DNA of 64,000 bases from Actinacidiphila paucisporea. GTDB lineage: Bacteria; Actinomycetota; Actinomycetes; Streptomycetales; Streptomycetaceae. Made by a program: the position numbers and the translations under genes. Every line of letters starts with the position of its first letter. The first letter of the stretch is position 1. The stretch lies in NCBI RefSeq assembly GCF_900142575.1, contig NZ_FRBI01000006.1, positions 301,577 through 365,576 of the forward strand. Direction: 5' to 3'. Below, one piece after another: positions 25,905-33,851 of the stretch. Under the pieces are notes generated by a model. That model saw nothing but the letters and a program-made list of their open reading frames with translations, ran no database searches and was not told where the DNA came from.

Positions 25905-27107
25905 GTGGAAGCGACTCTCCTCGGCACCGCGGGGCCCGAAGGCCTGCCCGTCCCCGACTGCCCCTGCGCGGCCTGCGCCCTCGCCGTGGACCACGGCGCC
26001 CGGGCCCCGAGTTCCGTCCTGGTCGACGGTGTGGTGCTGCTCGACCTGACGCCGGGCGTGGCCCTGGCCGCGGCCCGCGCCGGGCACAGCCTCGCCGGGC
26101 TGCGCCTTGCCCTGCTCTCGCACCCGCACGACGGCCCGGCCGTGGAGATCCCGGCCGGGCTGCCCGCGCCCACCCGGCTGCCCGACGGGCAGCGGCTCAC
26201 CCTGATCACCGGCCACGAGGTGCGGGCGCTGGCGATGGACGCGCCCGGCACGGGTTACGCCGTCGAGTCGCCCGACGGCCTGCGGCTGCTGTACCTGCCG
26301 CCCGGCTGCGCCCCCGCGGGTCTCGACGGCGCCGACGAGCCGCCGTACGACCTGGTGCTGCTCGACGCGATCGGGCGGCCCGACGCGCTCGCCCGGCTGC
26401 GGGCGGCCGGCGCGGTCGCCGGCACGACCGACGTGGTCGCCGTCCACCTCGGCCACGACGCGCCGCCGCAGCCCGAGCTGAGCCGGCGGCTGGCCGCGTA
26501 CGGTGCCAGGGCCGTGCCCGACGGTACGACGCTGGTCGCCGGCGACTACCACGCCGTGCCCGACGTGCCGCGCCGCACCCTGGTGCTGGGCGGCGCCCGC
26601 TCCGGCAAGTCCGCCGAGGCCGAGCGCCGCCTCGCGGCCTTCCCCGAGGTCGTCTACGCCGCCACCGGCGGCACCCGCGACGGCGACGCCGACTGGGCCG
26701 ACCGTGTCGCCCGGCACCGCGAACGCCGCCCGTCCGGCTGGCGCACCCTGGAGACCCGCGACCTCCTCCCGCTCCTCGCCGACGCCGCCGGCCCCCCGCT
26801 CCTCATCGACTGCCTCGCGCTGTGGCTCACCGACGTCCTCGACACGGAGGGCGCGTGGGACGACGACGCCTGGCACAACGGCGCGGCCCGCCGCGTACGC
26901 GCCCGTGCGGACGCGCTGGCCGCGGCATGGCGTGCGACCCGTCGCACCGCCGTGGCGGTCTCCAACGAAGTCGGCTCCGGCGTCGTCCCCGCGACCCCCG
27001 CGGGTCGTCGCTTCCGCGACGAACTCGGCCGGCTCAACGCGATGATGGCTGCCGAGTCCGAACACGTCCTCCTCCTCATCGCCGGCCTCCCCCTCCCCCT
27101 CCGCTGA
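25905..27107 (+). CDS. cobU: Bifunctional adenosylcobinamide kinase/guanylyltransferase with degenerate MBL-like N-terminal domain
   Basis: The C-terminal half (about 222-400) is CobU/CobP: P-loop LGGARSGKS (about 228-236), LLIDCLALWLTDVL and SNEVGSGVVPATPAGRRFRDELGRLN. It phosphorylates adenosylcobinamide and attaches GMP. The N-terminal 200 residues look like a metallo-beta-lactamase fold (LLGTAGPEGLPVPDCPCAAC; LLSHPHDGPA; VAVHLGHD), but the metal motif HxHxDH is only partly kept. The GTG at 25905 is chosen because similarity begins at VEATLLGTAG. This fusion is known for Streptomyces CobU; the N-terminal role is unknown. Confidence 0.92.
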   Translation: MEATLLGTAGPEGLPVPDCPCAACALAVDHGARAPSSVLVDGVVLLDLTPGVALAAARAGHSLAGLRLALLSHPHDGPAVEIPAGLPAPTRLPDGQRLTLITGHEVRALAMDAPGTGYAVESPDGLRLLYLPPGCAPAGLDGADEPPYDLVLLDAIGRPDALARLRAAGAVAGTTDVVAVHLGHDAPPQPELSRRLAAYGARAVPDGTTLVAGDYHAVPDVPRRTLVLGGARSGKSAEAERRLAAFPEVVYAATGGTRDGDADWADRVARHRERRPSGWRTLETRDLLPLLADAAGPPLLIDCLALWLTDVLDTEGAWDDDAWHNGAARRVRARADALAAAWRATRRTAVAVSNEVGSGVVPATPAGRRFRDELGRLNAMMAAESEHVLLLIAGLPLPLR

Positions 27108-27214
27108 CGCGGCCCCCTCGAAGCCGGCCCTCCGCCCCGACCCGCGCGCGGGTCGCCACCGGCCCAAAGGGGCCGCCCGGTCCGACCCCGGAGCACCCGC
27201 CGGTGACCGGCTGA

Positions 27215-27293
27215 GCGCGCAGTTCCCCGCGCCCCTGGTGGGCACCCCCCACCGCAAGGGGCAACCCCCCAGGGGCGGGGGGAACCGCGCGAG
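27215..27293. repeat. Intergenic palindromic element of the common Streptomyces type
   Basis: Long inverted repeat between cobU and cobT: GCGCGCAGTTCCCCGCGCCC (left arm from 27215) against CCAGGGGCGGGGGGAACCGC (right arm to about 27293). AGTTCCCCGCGCCCCT with its complement is, from memory, a frequent intergenic palindrome in Streptomyces. It probably acts as a terminator or mRNA-stability hairpin. The rest of 27108-27399 shows nothing else recognisable, including no cobalamin riboswitch. Confidence 0.65.
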
Positions 27294-27399
27294 CACACGC
27301 CGCCCGGGCGCGGGGAAGTGCCGGCGTGGAGAGGCCGCCCGCTGGCGGGGGTGCGGGGCCGGAGGACCCGGAGAGCCGGGCTAGGTTACTGTTCGGCGG

Positions 27400-28485
27400 G
27401 TGAGTGGCATCGTGCTGGACGACTTCGGCTCCCTGGTGGAGCGCCCCGACGCAAGGCTGCGGCGGGACTCGGCAGACAGGTGGCGGGCGCTGGTGCGGCC
27501 GGCCGACGGGCTGGGGAAGGCCGCGGAGTTGGCCGACTGGCTGGCCGCCGTGCAGGGGGTGGTCCCGGTGCGGCCCATCACCGCGCCCCGCGTCGTCCTC
27601 TTCGCCGGCGACCACGGCGTCGCGGCGCTGGACGTCTCGGCCAGGAAGCCCGGCACGGCAAGTGCCTTGGCGCGGGCCGCGATCGACGGCACCGCCCCGG
27701 TGAACGTGGTCGCGCGCCGCCTCGGCGTACCGGTCGACGTCGTCGACATGGCGCTGGACTGCGACCCGGCGGACCTGCCGGACGAGGTGACGGCGTATCG
27801 GGTGCGCCGCGGTTCGGGCCGTATCGACGTCGAGGACGCGCTGACCCGCGAGGAGGCCGAGCAGGCCTTCCGTACGGGTACCGAACTGGCCGACCGGTAC
27901 GCGGACTCCGGCACGGACCTGGTGCTGCTCGGTGACCTGAGCGTCGGCGGTACGACGACGGCCGCCGTGCTGATCGCCGCGCTGTGCGGCACGGACGCCT
28001 CCGTGGTGACCGGCCGCGGCTCCGGCATCGACGACCTCGCCTGGATGCGCAAGTGCGCCGCGATCCGGGATGCCCTGCGCCGCGCCCGCCCGGTGCTCGG
28101 CGACCAGATCGCCCTGCTCGCCACCGTCGGCGGCGCCGACTTCGCCGCGATGACGGGCTTCCTGCTCCAAGCCGCGGTACGCAAACTGCCCGTCGTGCTC
28201 GACGGCGTCGTCAGCGCGGCCTGCGCGCTGCTCGGCCAGCGCGTCGCCTTCCGGGCACCGGACTGGTGGCTGGCCGGCCACGCCACCGGTGAGCCGGGCC
28301 AGGCGAAGGCGCTGGACCGGATCTCCCTCGACCCGCTGCTCGACCAGGGCATCCGGCTCGGCGGCGGTGTCGGCGCCCTGCTGGCGCTGCCGCTGATCCA
28401 GGCCGCGGCGGCGCTGTCCGCCGAACTCCCGGTCGACGAGGGAGCCGAGCCCGTCGATGAGGCCGTGGAGGCCGTGGAGGCCTAG
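27400..28485 (+). CDS. cobT: Nicotinate-nucleotide-dimethylbenzimidazole phosphoribosyltransferase
   Basis: Makes alpha-ribazole phosphate, the lower-ligand precursor of cobalamin. The 361-residue protein shows VLFAGDHGVAALDVSARKPGTASALA (phosphate-binding and substrate loop), LLGDLSVGGTTTAAVLIAAL, and RLGGGVGALLALPLIQAAAAL with the region of the catalytic Glu near the C-terminus. Length and order are typical. GTG start at 27400. It acts with CobU and CobS, both in the window. Confidence 0.95.
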   Translation: MSGIVLDDFGSLVERPDARLRRDSADRWRALVRPADGLGKAAELADWLAAVQGVVPVRPITAPRVVLFAGDHGVAALDVSARKPGTASALARAAIDGTAPVNVVARRLGVPVDVVDMALDCDPADLPDEVTAYRVRRGSGRIDVEDALTREEAEQAFRTGTELADRYADSGTDLVLLGDLSVGGTTTAAVLIAALCGTDASVVTGRGSGIDDLAWMRKCAAIRDALRRARPVLGDQIALLATVGGADFAAMTGFLLQAAVRKLPVVLDGVVSAACALLGQRVAFRAPDWWLAGHATGEPGQAKALDRISLDPLLDQGIRLGGGVGALLALPLIQAAAALSAELPVDEGAEPVDEAVEAVEA

Positions 28486-28528
28486 CCTCCAGCCTGCCCG
28501 GAGCCGCCCCGCCGCGCCCCGACGCGCC

Positions 28529-28568
28529 CATAGAGCGTAATGCCGTAAATCAGACATTACGCTCTATG
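28529..28568. promoter_or_regulatory. 14-bp-arm inverted repeat over a leaderless promoter (LPG-synthase-like gene)
   Basis: Perfect arms CATAGAGCGTAATG (28529-28542) and CATTACGCTCTATG (28555-28568) around a 12-nt AT-rich centre. A -10-like TATGCT at 28565-28570 overlaps the right arm, putting the transcript start at or next to the ATG at 28579, which has no ribosome-binding site. The position is that of a strong operator; the factor is unknown. Confidence 0.75.
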
Positions 28569-28578
28569 CTTCCCACCC

Positions 28579-30327
28579 ATGGGAAGTGCCCGGCCAACAC
28601 GCCGCCTGGCGGCGCGCAGCGCGGTCTTCACGGTCTGGTACCTGCGCCTGGTGGCCGCGCTGAACTTCCTCGGCGCCGTCTGGGTCTCCTTCGGCACCGA
28701 CATCCGGCGGCACAACGCGCAGGACTACTTCACCCCGTATCTGCTGACCGCGGGCTTCACCTCGGGCGCCATCGCCCTCTTCCTCGCCGTCACCATGCGC
28801 CGCCGCAAGCGGGCCGCCTGGATCCTCAACCTCGTCCTGTGCGGCCTGTTCTTCGCCGCGCTCGCGCTGAGCATGGTGTGGCCCGACATCCACGACCACG
28901 CCCAGAACTGGATCTCGCTCGCCCTGACCACCGCCTTCCTGGCCGCGCTGCTCGCCGGGCGGCGGGAATTCCGCGCCAAGGGCGACCCCGCCAACCCGTG
29001 GCACGCGGCGGTGACCGCCGTCACCGGCCTGGTCCTGGCCGCGCTGATCGGCACCGTCCTGGTCACGGCGACCGACTCCCAGCACGACGGCACCTTCGGC
29101 GACAGCTTCGGCTACGCCCTGCTGCGGCTGATCTCCCTGGTTCCCGACGACCACGCGTTCATGGCCATCTCCACCCCGGGCTGGGTGGACGTCGTCATCA
29201 ACGTCATGAGCACCCTGCTCTTCGTCCTCATCCTCTTCGTCGCCTTCCGCTCGCCGCGGGGCCGGGAGCTGCTGGGCGCGGAGGACGAGCGGCGGCTGCG
29301 CGCCCTGCTCGACAGGTACGGCGAACGCGACTCGCTCGGCTACTTCGCGCTGCGCCGCGACAAGAGCGTCATCTGGTCGCCGAGCGGCAAGGCCGCGATC
29401 GCCTACCGGGTGCTGGGCGGCGTCTCCCTCGCCTCCGGCGACCCCATCGGCGACCCCGAGGCCTGGCCCGGCGCCATCGACGCCTGGCTGAACGAGGCCG
29501 GTGAGCACGCCTGGGTGCCGGCCGTCATGGGCGCCGGCGAGGAGGCAGGCACGGTCTACGCCCGGCACGGTCTGGACGCCCTCGAACTCGGCGACGAGGC
29601 GATCGTGGAGACCGCCGACTTCACCCTCGAAGGGCGCGCGATGCGTACGGTCAGGCAGGCGTACAACCGGGTACGCCGCTCGGGCTGCACGGTACGCGTG
29701 CGGCGGCACGCCGACATCCCGCCGGGCGAGCTTGCCGTACTCGTGGAGCGCGCCGACGACTGGCGCGACGGCCAGACGGAACGCGGGTTCTCGATGGCGC
29801 TCGGCCGACTCGGCGACCCCGCCGACGGCCAGTGCGTGATGGTCGAGTGCGCGGACGGCGACGGCAGGCCGCGAGCGCTGCTGAGCTTCGTGCCGTGGGG
29901 TCCGCGCGGCCTGTCCCTGGACCTGATGCGGCGTGACCGCGGCTCGGACAACGGCCTGATCGAGTTCATGGTCATCGAGCTCATCCAGCACGCCGAGGAG
30001 GTCGGCGTCGAGCAGGTCTCGCTGAACTTCGCGATGTTCAGGTCGGTCTTCGAACGCGGCTCCCGGCTCGGCGCCGGACCCGTACTGCGCCTGTGGCACT
30101 CCCTGCTGACGTTCTTCTCACGGTGGTGGCAGATCGAGTCCCTCTACCGCGCCAACGCCAAATTCCGGCCGATCTGGGAGCCGCGCTATGTCCTCTTCGG
30201 CAAGTCGAGCGAACTCCCGCGCATCGGCCTCGCCGGCGCCCGCGCCGAAGGCTTCCTCGGCGTCCCCCGTCTTCCCTCGCCGCTGCGGCGGCGACCGGCG
30301 GGGCGGGTGGAGAGGACGGCCCGGTGA
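28579..30327 (+). CDS. Phosphatidylglycerol lysyltransferase-like (DUF2156) membrane protein
   Basis: A 582-residue protein with about six N-terminal helices (residues 15-225) and a cytosolic C-terminal aminoacyl-transferase domain of the LPG synthase / DUF2156 type: GYFALRRDKSVIWSPSGKAAIAYRVLGGVSLASGDPIG, then LSLDLMRRDRGSDNGLIEFMVIELIQHAEEVGVEQVSLNFAMFRSVFERG. Family members move Lys or Ala from tRNA to phosphatidylglycerol. The membrane part is shorter than the 14-helix MprF flippase, so it looks like a synthase only. Start fixed by an in-frame stop at 28546-28548; leaderless mRNA likely. Confidence 0.88.
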   Translation: MGSARPTRRLAARSAVFTVWYLRLVAALNFLGAVWVSFGTDIRRHNAQDYFTPYLLTAGFTSGAIALFLAVTMRRRKRAAWILNLVLCGLFFAALALSMVWPDIHDHAQNWISLALTTAFLAALLAGRREFRAKGDPANPWHAAVTAVTGLVLAALIGTVLVTATDSQHDGTFGDSFGYALLRLISLVPDDHAFMAISTPGWVDVVINVMSTLLFVLILFVAFRSPRGRELLGAEDERRLRALLDRYGERDSLGYFALRRDKSVIWSPSGKAAIAYRVLGGVSLASGDPIGDPEAWPGAIDAWLNEAGEHAWVPAVMGAGEEAGTVYARHGLDALELGDEAIVETADFTLEGRAMRTVRQAYNRVRRSGCTVRVRRHADIPPGELAVLVERADDWRDGQTERGFSMALGRLGDPADGQCVMVECADGDGRPRALLSFVPWGPRGLSLDLMRRDRGSDNGLIEFMVIELIQHAEEVGVEQVSLNFAMFRSVFERGSRLGAGPVLRLWHSLLTFFSRWWQIESLYRANAKFRPIWEPRYVLFGKSSELPRIGLAGARAEGFLGVPRLPSPLRRRPAGRVERTAR

Positions 30328-30400
30328 GGGCCGCCCGGCCGCGGGGCGCCGGCGGGACGGCGGATACGGCGGTGGGCGCGGCGGCTTTCGCGGGGTCGGC

Positions 30401-31060
30401 GTGACGCGGCTGTTCGCCGAGTGGGGCGCCATGCTCGGGGACGTGCGCGGGCGGTTGCGGGCGCGGGGGGCGCGGGCCGTACCCGTCACGCTCGGCGCGG
30501 GTGCCGGGATCCTGCTGCTCCAGCTGCTCCAGCACGGGCGCGGCACCAGCGGGTGGGTGGAACGGCTCGGCGGGGTCTACGCCGGCCTGCCGTGGTGGCA
30601 GGCGCTGCTGCGTACTCCCCTGTCGGTCTTCCTGCCCGACCCCTGGCTGCCGGTGTGGGGGCTGCTGCTCCAGGTCGTGGTCGTCTTCGGGATCGCCGAG
30701 GCCACAGTGGGCCCGCGCCGCACGCTCGGCGTCGCGCTGCTCGCCACGCTGGCCGGCACCGGTTTCGCCCGCTACTCGCTGTGGGCCGGCCCGCACTGGC
30801 CGCTCGGCCTGCCCGCGCACGACCTCCTGGTCCGGGACACCGGGCCGTCCGCGGCGGTCGTCGCCCTCGGCGTCTACGTCGCCCTGCGCTACCGGGCCTG
30901 GTGGACGGTCGGCGCGATCGTCTCGGCGATGGTCGTGGAGGTCGTCTCCCTCCCCAACCTCGCCGGCTACGAGCACCTCGCGGGCGTGACGCTCGTCCTG
31001 ACCCTCTTCGGCCGCGCCCCGGGCCACGCCCTGCGCGGTCCGGCCCCGCCGGGGCACTGA
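30401..31060 (+). CDS. Rhomboid-like multi-pass membrane protein
   Basis: A 219-residue membrane protein with about six helices (VPVTLGAGAGILLLQLLQ; WGLLLQVVVVFGIAEATVG; TLGVALLATLAGTGFARYS; AAVVALGVYVALRY; WTVGAIVSAMVVEVV; HLAGVTLVLTLFG). The order TVGPRRTLGVALLATLAG ... YEHLAGVTL resembles rhomboid-fold proteins, but the catalytic GxSG is not visible, so it is probably not a protease. The GTG start lies 73 bases after the LPG-synthase-like gene and may be co-transcribed. Function unknown. Confidence 0.65.
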   Translation: MTRLFAEWGAMLGDVRGRLRARGARAVPVTLGAGAGILLLQLLQHGRGTSGWVERLGGVYAGLPWWQALLRTPLSVFLPDPWLPVWGLLLQVVVVFGIAEATVGPRRTLGVALLATLAGTGFARYSLWAGPHWPLGLPAHDLLVRDTGPSAAVVALGVYVALRYRAWWTVGAIVSAMVVEVVSLPNLAGYEHLAGVTLVLTLFGRAPGHALRGPAPPGH

Positions 31061-31097
31061 CCTCGGGCCCCGCACCGGCGGCCGATAGCCTCGCGCG

Positions 31098-31889
31098 ATG
31101 GACAAGCCTCCCCCGGCCTCGGCCGGTGACGCGCTGCGCTTCGCCTTCGGCACCCTCACCGTGCTGCCCGCGCGGCTCACCCGATGGGACCGGGCCGCCG
31201 CCCGGGGCGGCATGCTCGCCGCGCCGCTCGTCGGGGCCGTGATCGGGCTGGCGGCCGCCGTGTGCGGCGGGCTGCTCGTCGCGCTCGGCGCCGGGCCGCT
31301 GCTCGCGGCGGCCGGCGCCGTCGCGGTGCCCGCGGCGCTCACCCGGGGGCTGCACCTCGACGGGCTCGCCGACACCGCCGACGGGCTCGGCTCGGGCAAG
31401 GAGGCGGACGACGCCCTGCGCATCATGAGGCAGTCCGACATCGGGCCGTTCGGGGTCGTGGTGCTGGTCTTCGCCCTGCTCTTCCAGACCGCCTCGGTCG
31501 CGGCCTGCTACGGGCACGGGTGGCGGTACGGCGGCGCCGCCGCACTGATCGCCGCGGTGTCCGCGCGGGCGGCGCTGCTCGCCGCGTGCCGGCGGGGGGT
31601 TCCGGCGGCCAGGCCCGGCGGGCTCGGCGCGGCCGTCGCCGGCGCGGTGCCACCGTCCCTGGCCCTGGGTGCCACCGGCCTGTGCGCCCTGCCCGCCGCG
31701 GTCGGCGGCCTGGGCTTCGGGGGGCTGACCTGGCTGCGCTGCGGTGTCGCCGTGCTGGGCGCGGCGGGGGCGGGCGAGGCGGTGGTGCGGCGCTGCGTCC
31801 GCCGCTTGGGCGGAGTGACGGGGGACGTCTTCGGCGCCGTGACCGAGACGGCGGGCACGGCGGCGCTCCTGGTGCTGGCCCTGCGCTGA
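31098..31889 (+). CDS. cobS: Adenosylcobinamide-GDP ribazoletransferase (cobalamin synthase)
   Basis: Integral membrane enzyme that joins adenosylcobinamide-GDP with alpha-ribazole in the last step of cobalamin assembly. The 263-residue protein has the diagnostic LHLDGLADTADGLGSG with metal-binding Asp residues, RQSDIGPFGVVVLVFALLFQ, and GGVTGDVFGAVTETAGTAALL at the C-terminus. ATG start at 31098. The supply of CobU and CobT upstream completes the nucleotide-loop pathway in this window. Confidence 0.94.
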   Translation: MDKPPPASAGDALRFAFGTLTVLPARLTRWDRAAARGGMLAAPLVGAVIGLAAAVCGGLLVALGAGPLLAAAGAVAVPAALTRGLHLDGLADTADGLGSGKEADDALRIMRQSDIGPFGVVVLVFALLFQTASVAACYGHGWRYGGAAALIAAVSARAALLAACRRGVPAARPGGLGAAVAGAVPPSLALGATGLCALPAAVGGLGFGGLTWLRCGVAVLGAAGAGEAVVRRCVRRLGGVTGDVFGAVTETAGTAALLVLALR

Positions 31890-32109
31890 CGTCGCGGGCG
31901 CCGCCGGAGCCGGCCGAGGCCGGCCGAGGCCAACTGCGGGGCGCGGCCGACGGTGGCGCGGGCCGCAGGGGGGCGGCGTAGTCTCAGGCGAGCCGGTGGG
32001 CACCGCGGACTGCCCCGATGGTGCGGCGGAATACGATGCGGGGACCGGCCCGGCCGGGCCATCCACCGGCCTTTGACAAGGACCTCGACCGAATAGGACC
32101 TGAGCCACC

Positions 32110-33618
32110 GTGACAGCTCTGACACTCAGTACCTCCGCCGCCGCAGCGCTGCGCGCGGACGCCGTCGTCGTGGGGGTGAGCAAGGCCGCCAAGGGCGGCC
32201 CGCGCCTCGCCCCGGGGGCGGAATCGGTGGATGCCGCGTACGACGGCAAGCTCGCCTCGACGCTGGAGACGCTCGGCGCGACCGGCGCCGAGGGCGAGCT
32301 GACGAAGCTCCCGTCGCCGGCCGGCGTGAAGGCCGCGGTCGTGGTGGCGGTGGGCCTGGGGGAGGCGCCCGAGGACGGCGCGGGGTTCGACCCCGAGGTC
32401 CTGCGCAAGGCGGCGGGCACCGCGGCCAGGGCGCTCTCGGGGGCGAAGAAGGCGGCGTTCGCGCTGCCCGCGGCGGACGCCGCGGACGTCGAGGCGGTCG
32501 CGGTCGGAGCCCTGCTCGGCGCGTACGCGTTCACGGCGTACCAGGCCGACTCGGGCAAGGGCCCGCTCGGCGAGGTCGCGGTGGTGGGTGCCAAGCCGCG
32601 CGACAAGGCGCACAAGGCGGCGGCGGAGCGGGCGGCCGCGGTGGCCGAGGAGGTCAACCGGGCGCGCGACCTGGTGAACACCCCGCCGAACGACCTGAAC
32701 CCGAAGGCCTTCGCCGCCGCGGTGCAGGCCGCGGGCAGGGAGTACGGCCTCAAGGTCGAGGTGCTGGACGAGAAGGCGCTGGTCAAGGGCGGCTACGGCG
32801 GCATCATGGGCGTCGGCCAGGGCTCGGCGACGCCGCCGCGGCTGGTGCGGGTGGCGTACTCGCACGCGAAGGCGACCAGGACGCTGGCCTTCGTCGGCAA
32901 GGGCATCACCTACGACTCGGGCGGCATCTCGCTGAAGCCGCCGGGGCACAACGAGACGATGAAGTGCGACATGAGCGGCGCGGCCGCGGTCTTCGCCGCG
33001 GTCGTGGCGGCGGCCAAGCTGGGCCTGGCGGTCAACGTGACCGGCTGGCTGGCGCTGGCCGAGAACATGCCCGGTGGCGGCGCGACGCGTCCCGGTGACG
33101 TGCTGAGGATGTACAGCGGCAAGACGGTCGAGGTGCTGAACACCGACGCCGAGGGCCGGCTGGTGCTGGCCGACGCGCTGGCCAGGGCGTCGGAGGAGGC
33201 GCCGGACGCGATCGTGGACGTGGCGACGCTGACCGGTGCGATGGTGCTCGCGCTCGGCGACGGCCGGTTCGGGATCATGGCGAACGACGACGGCTTCCGT
33301 ACCGCCGTGCACACCGCCGCGCTCGCCGAGGGCGAGGACTCCTGGCCGATGCCGCTGCCGCAGCAGCTGCGCAAGACCTTCGACTCCCCGACCGCGGACA
33401 TCGCCAACATGGGCGTACGTCCGGGTGGCGGTCTGATCGCCGGGCTGTTCCTGCGCGAGTTCGTGGGCGAGGGCATCACCTGGGCGCACCTGGACATCGC
33501 GGGCCCGGCCTTCAACGAGGGCGGACCGTTCGGCTACACCCCCAAGGGCGGCACTGGCACGGCCGTGCGCACCCTGGTGGCGCTGGCCCGGCAGACCGCC
33601 GACGGCGACCTGCTCTGA
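32110..33618 (+). CDS. pepA: Leucyl aminopeptidase (M17)
   Basis: Cytosolic two-metal aminopeptidase. The 502-residue protein has the usual variable N-terminal domain and the M17 catalytic domain with FVGKGITYDSGGISLKP, KCDMSGAAAVFAA (metal and catalytic Lys/Asp), NTDAEGRLVLADAL (family signature with metal-binding Asp/Glu and catalytic Arg), and DIAGPAFNEGGPFGYTPKGGTG at the end. The GTG start at 32110 follows a GC-poor ACCTGAGCCACC leader. It is a single transcription unit ending in a hairpin. Confidence 0.96.
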   Translation: MTALTLSTSAAAALRADAVVVGVSKAAKGGPRLAPGAESVDAAYDGKLASTLETLGATGAEGELTKLPSPAGVKAAVVVAVGLGEAPEDGAGFDPEVLRKAAGTAARALSGAKKAAFALPAADAADVEAVAVGALLGAYAFTAYQADSGKGPLGEVAVVGAKPRDKAHKAAAERAAAVAEEVNRARDLVNTPPNDLNPKAFAAAVQAAGREYGLKVEVLDEKALVKGGYGGIMGVGQGSATPPRLVRVAYSHAKATRTLAFVGKGITYDSGGISLKPPGHNETMKCDMSGAAAVFAAVVAAAKLGLAVNVTGWLALAENMPGGGATRPGDVLRMYSGKTVEVLNTDAEGRLVLADALARASEEAPDAIVDVATLTGAMVLALGDGRFGIMANDDGFRTAVHTAALAEGEDSWPMPLPQQLRKTFDSPTADIANMGVRPGGGLIAGLFLREFVGEGITWAHLDIAGPAFNEGGPFGYTPKGGTGTAVRTLVALARQTADGDLL

Positions 33619-33660
33619 CCGGCGGGCGGCACCGCCGTCCGGGTGAGATGTGTCACGTGC

Positions 33661-33685
33661 GGCCCCCGGCGACATGCCGGGGGCC
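33661..33685 (+). terminator. Hairpin downstream of pepA
   Basis: Perfect 10-bp stem GGCCCCCGGC / GCCGGGGGCC with GACAT loop, 42 bases after the pepA stop. Confidence 0.7.
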
Positions 33686-33745
33686 GCTCCTGGTGTTCCC
33701 CCGGCAGGGCCGGTGGCCCGCGAGCCCCTGAGAAGTGCGAAGATG

Positions 33746-33775
33746 TTGTCTCGGCACGACAGGGCCCCCTTTAAG
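33746..33775 (+). promoter_or_regulatory. Probable lpd promoter
   Basis: TTGTCT at 33746-33751 and TTTAAG at 33770-33775, spacing 18. TTGTCT also pairs with AGACAA at 33774-33779, an inverted repeat spanning the promoter. It lies about 77 bases before the lpd start. Confidence 0.5.
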
Positions 33776-33851
33776 ACAAAGCGGCCGAACCAAAGCCGCC
33801 GCCCGGTCATGGTGGACCGGCTCCGGCGAACCCATGCATGGAGGACGTGAC

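Noticed and set aside
27108..27399. Cobalamin riboswitch before cobT
   Set aside because: No B12-box-like GCCACTG sequence seen; the region holds a common palindrome instead.
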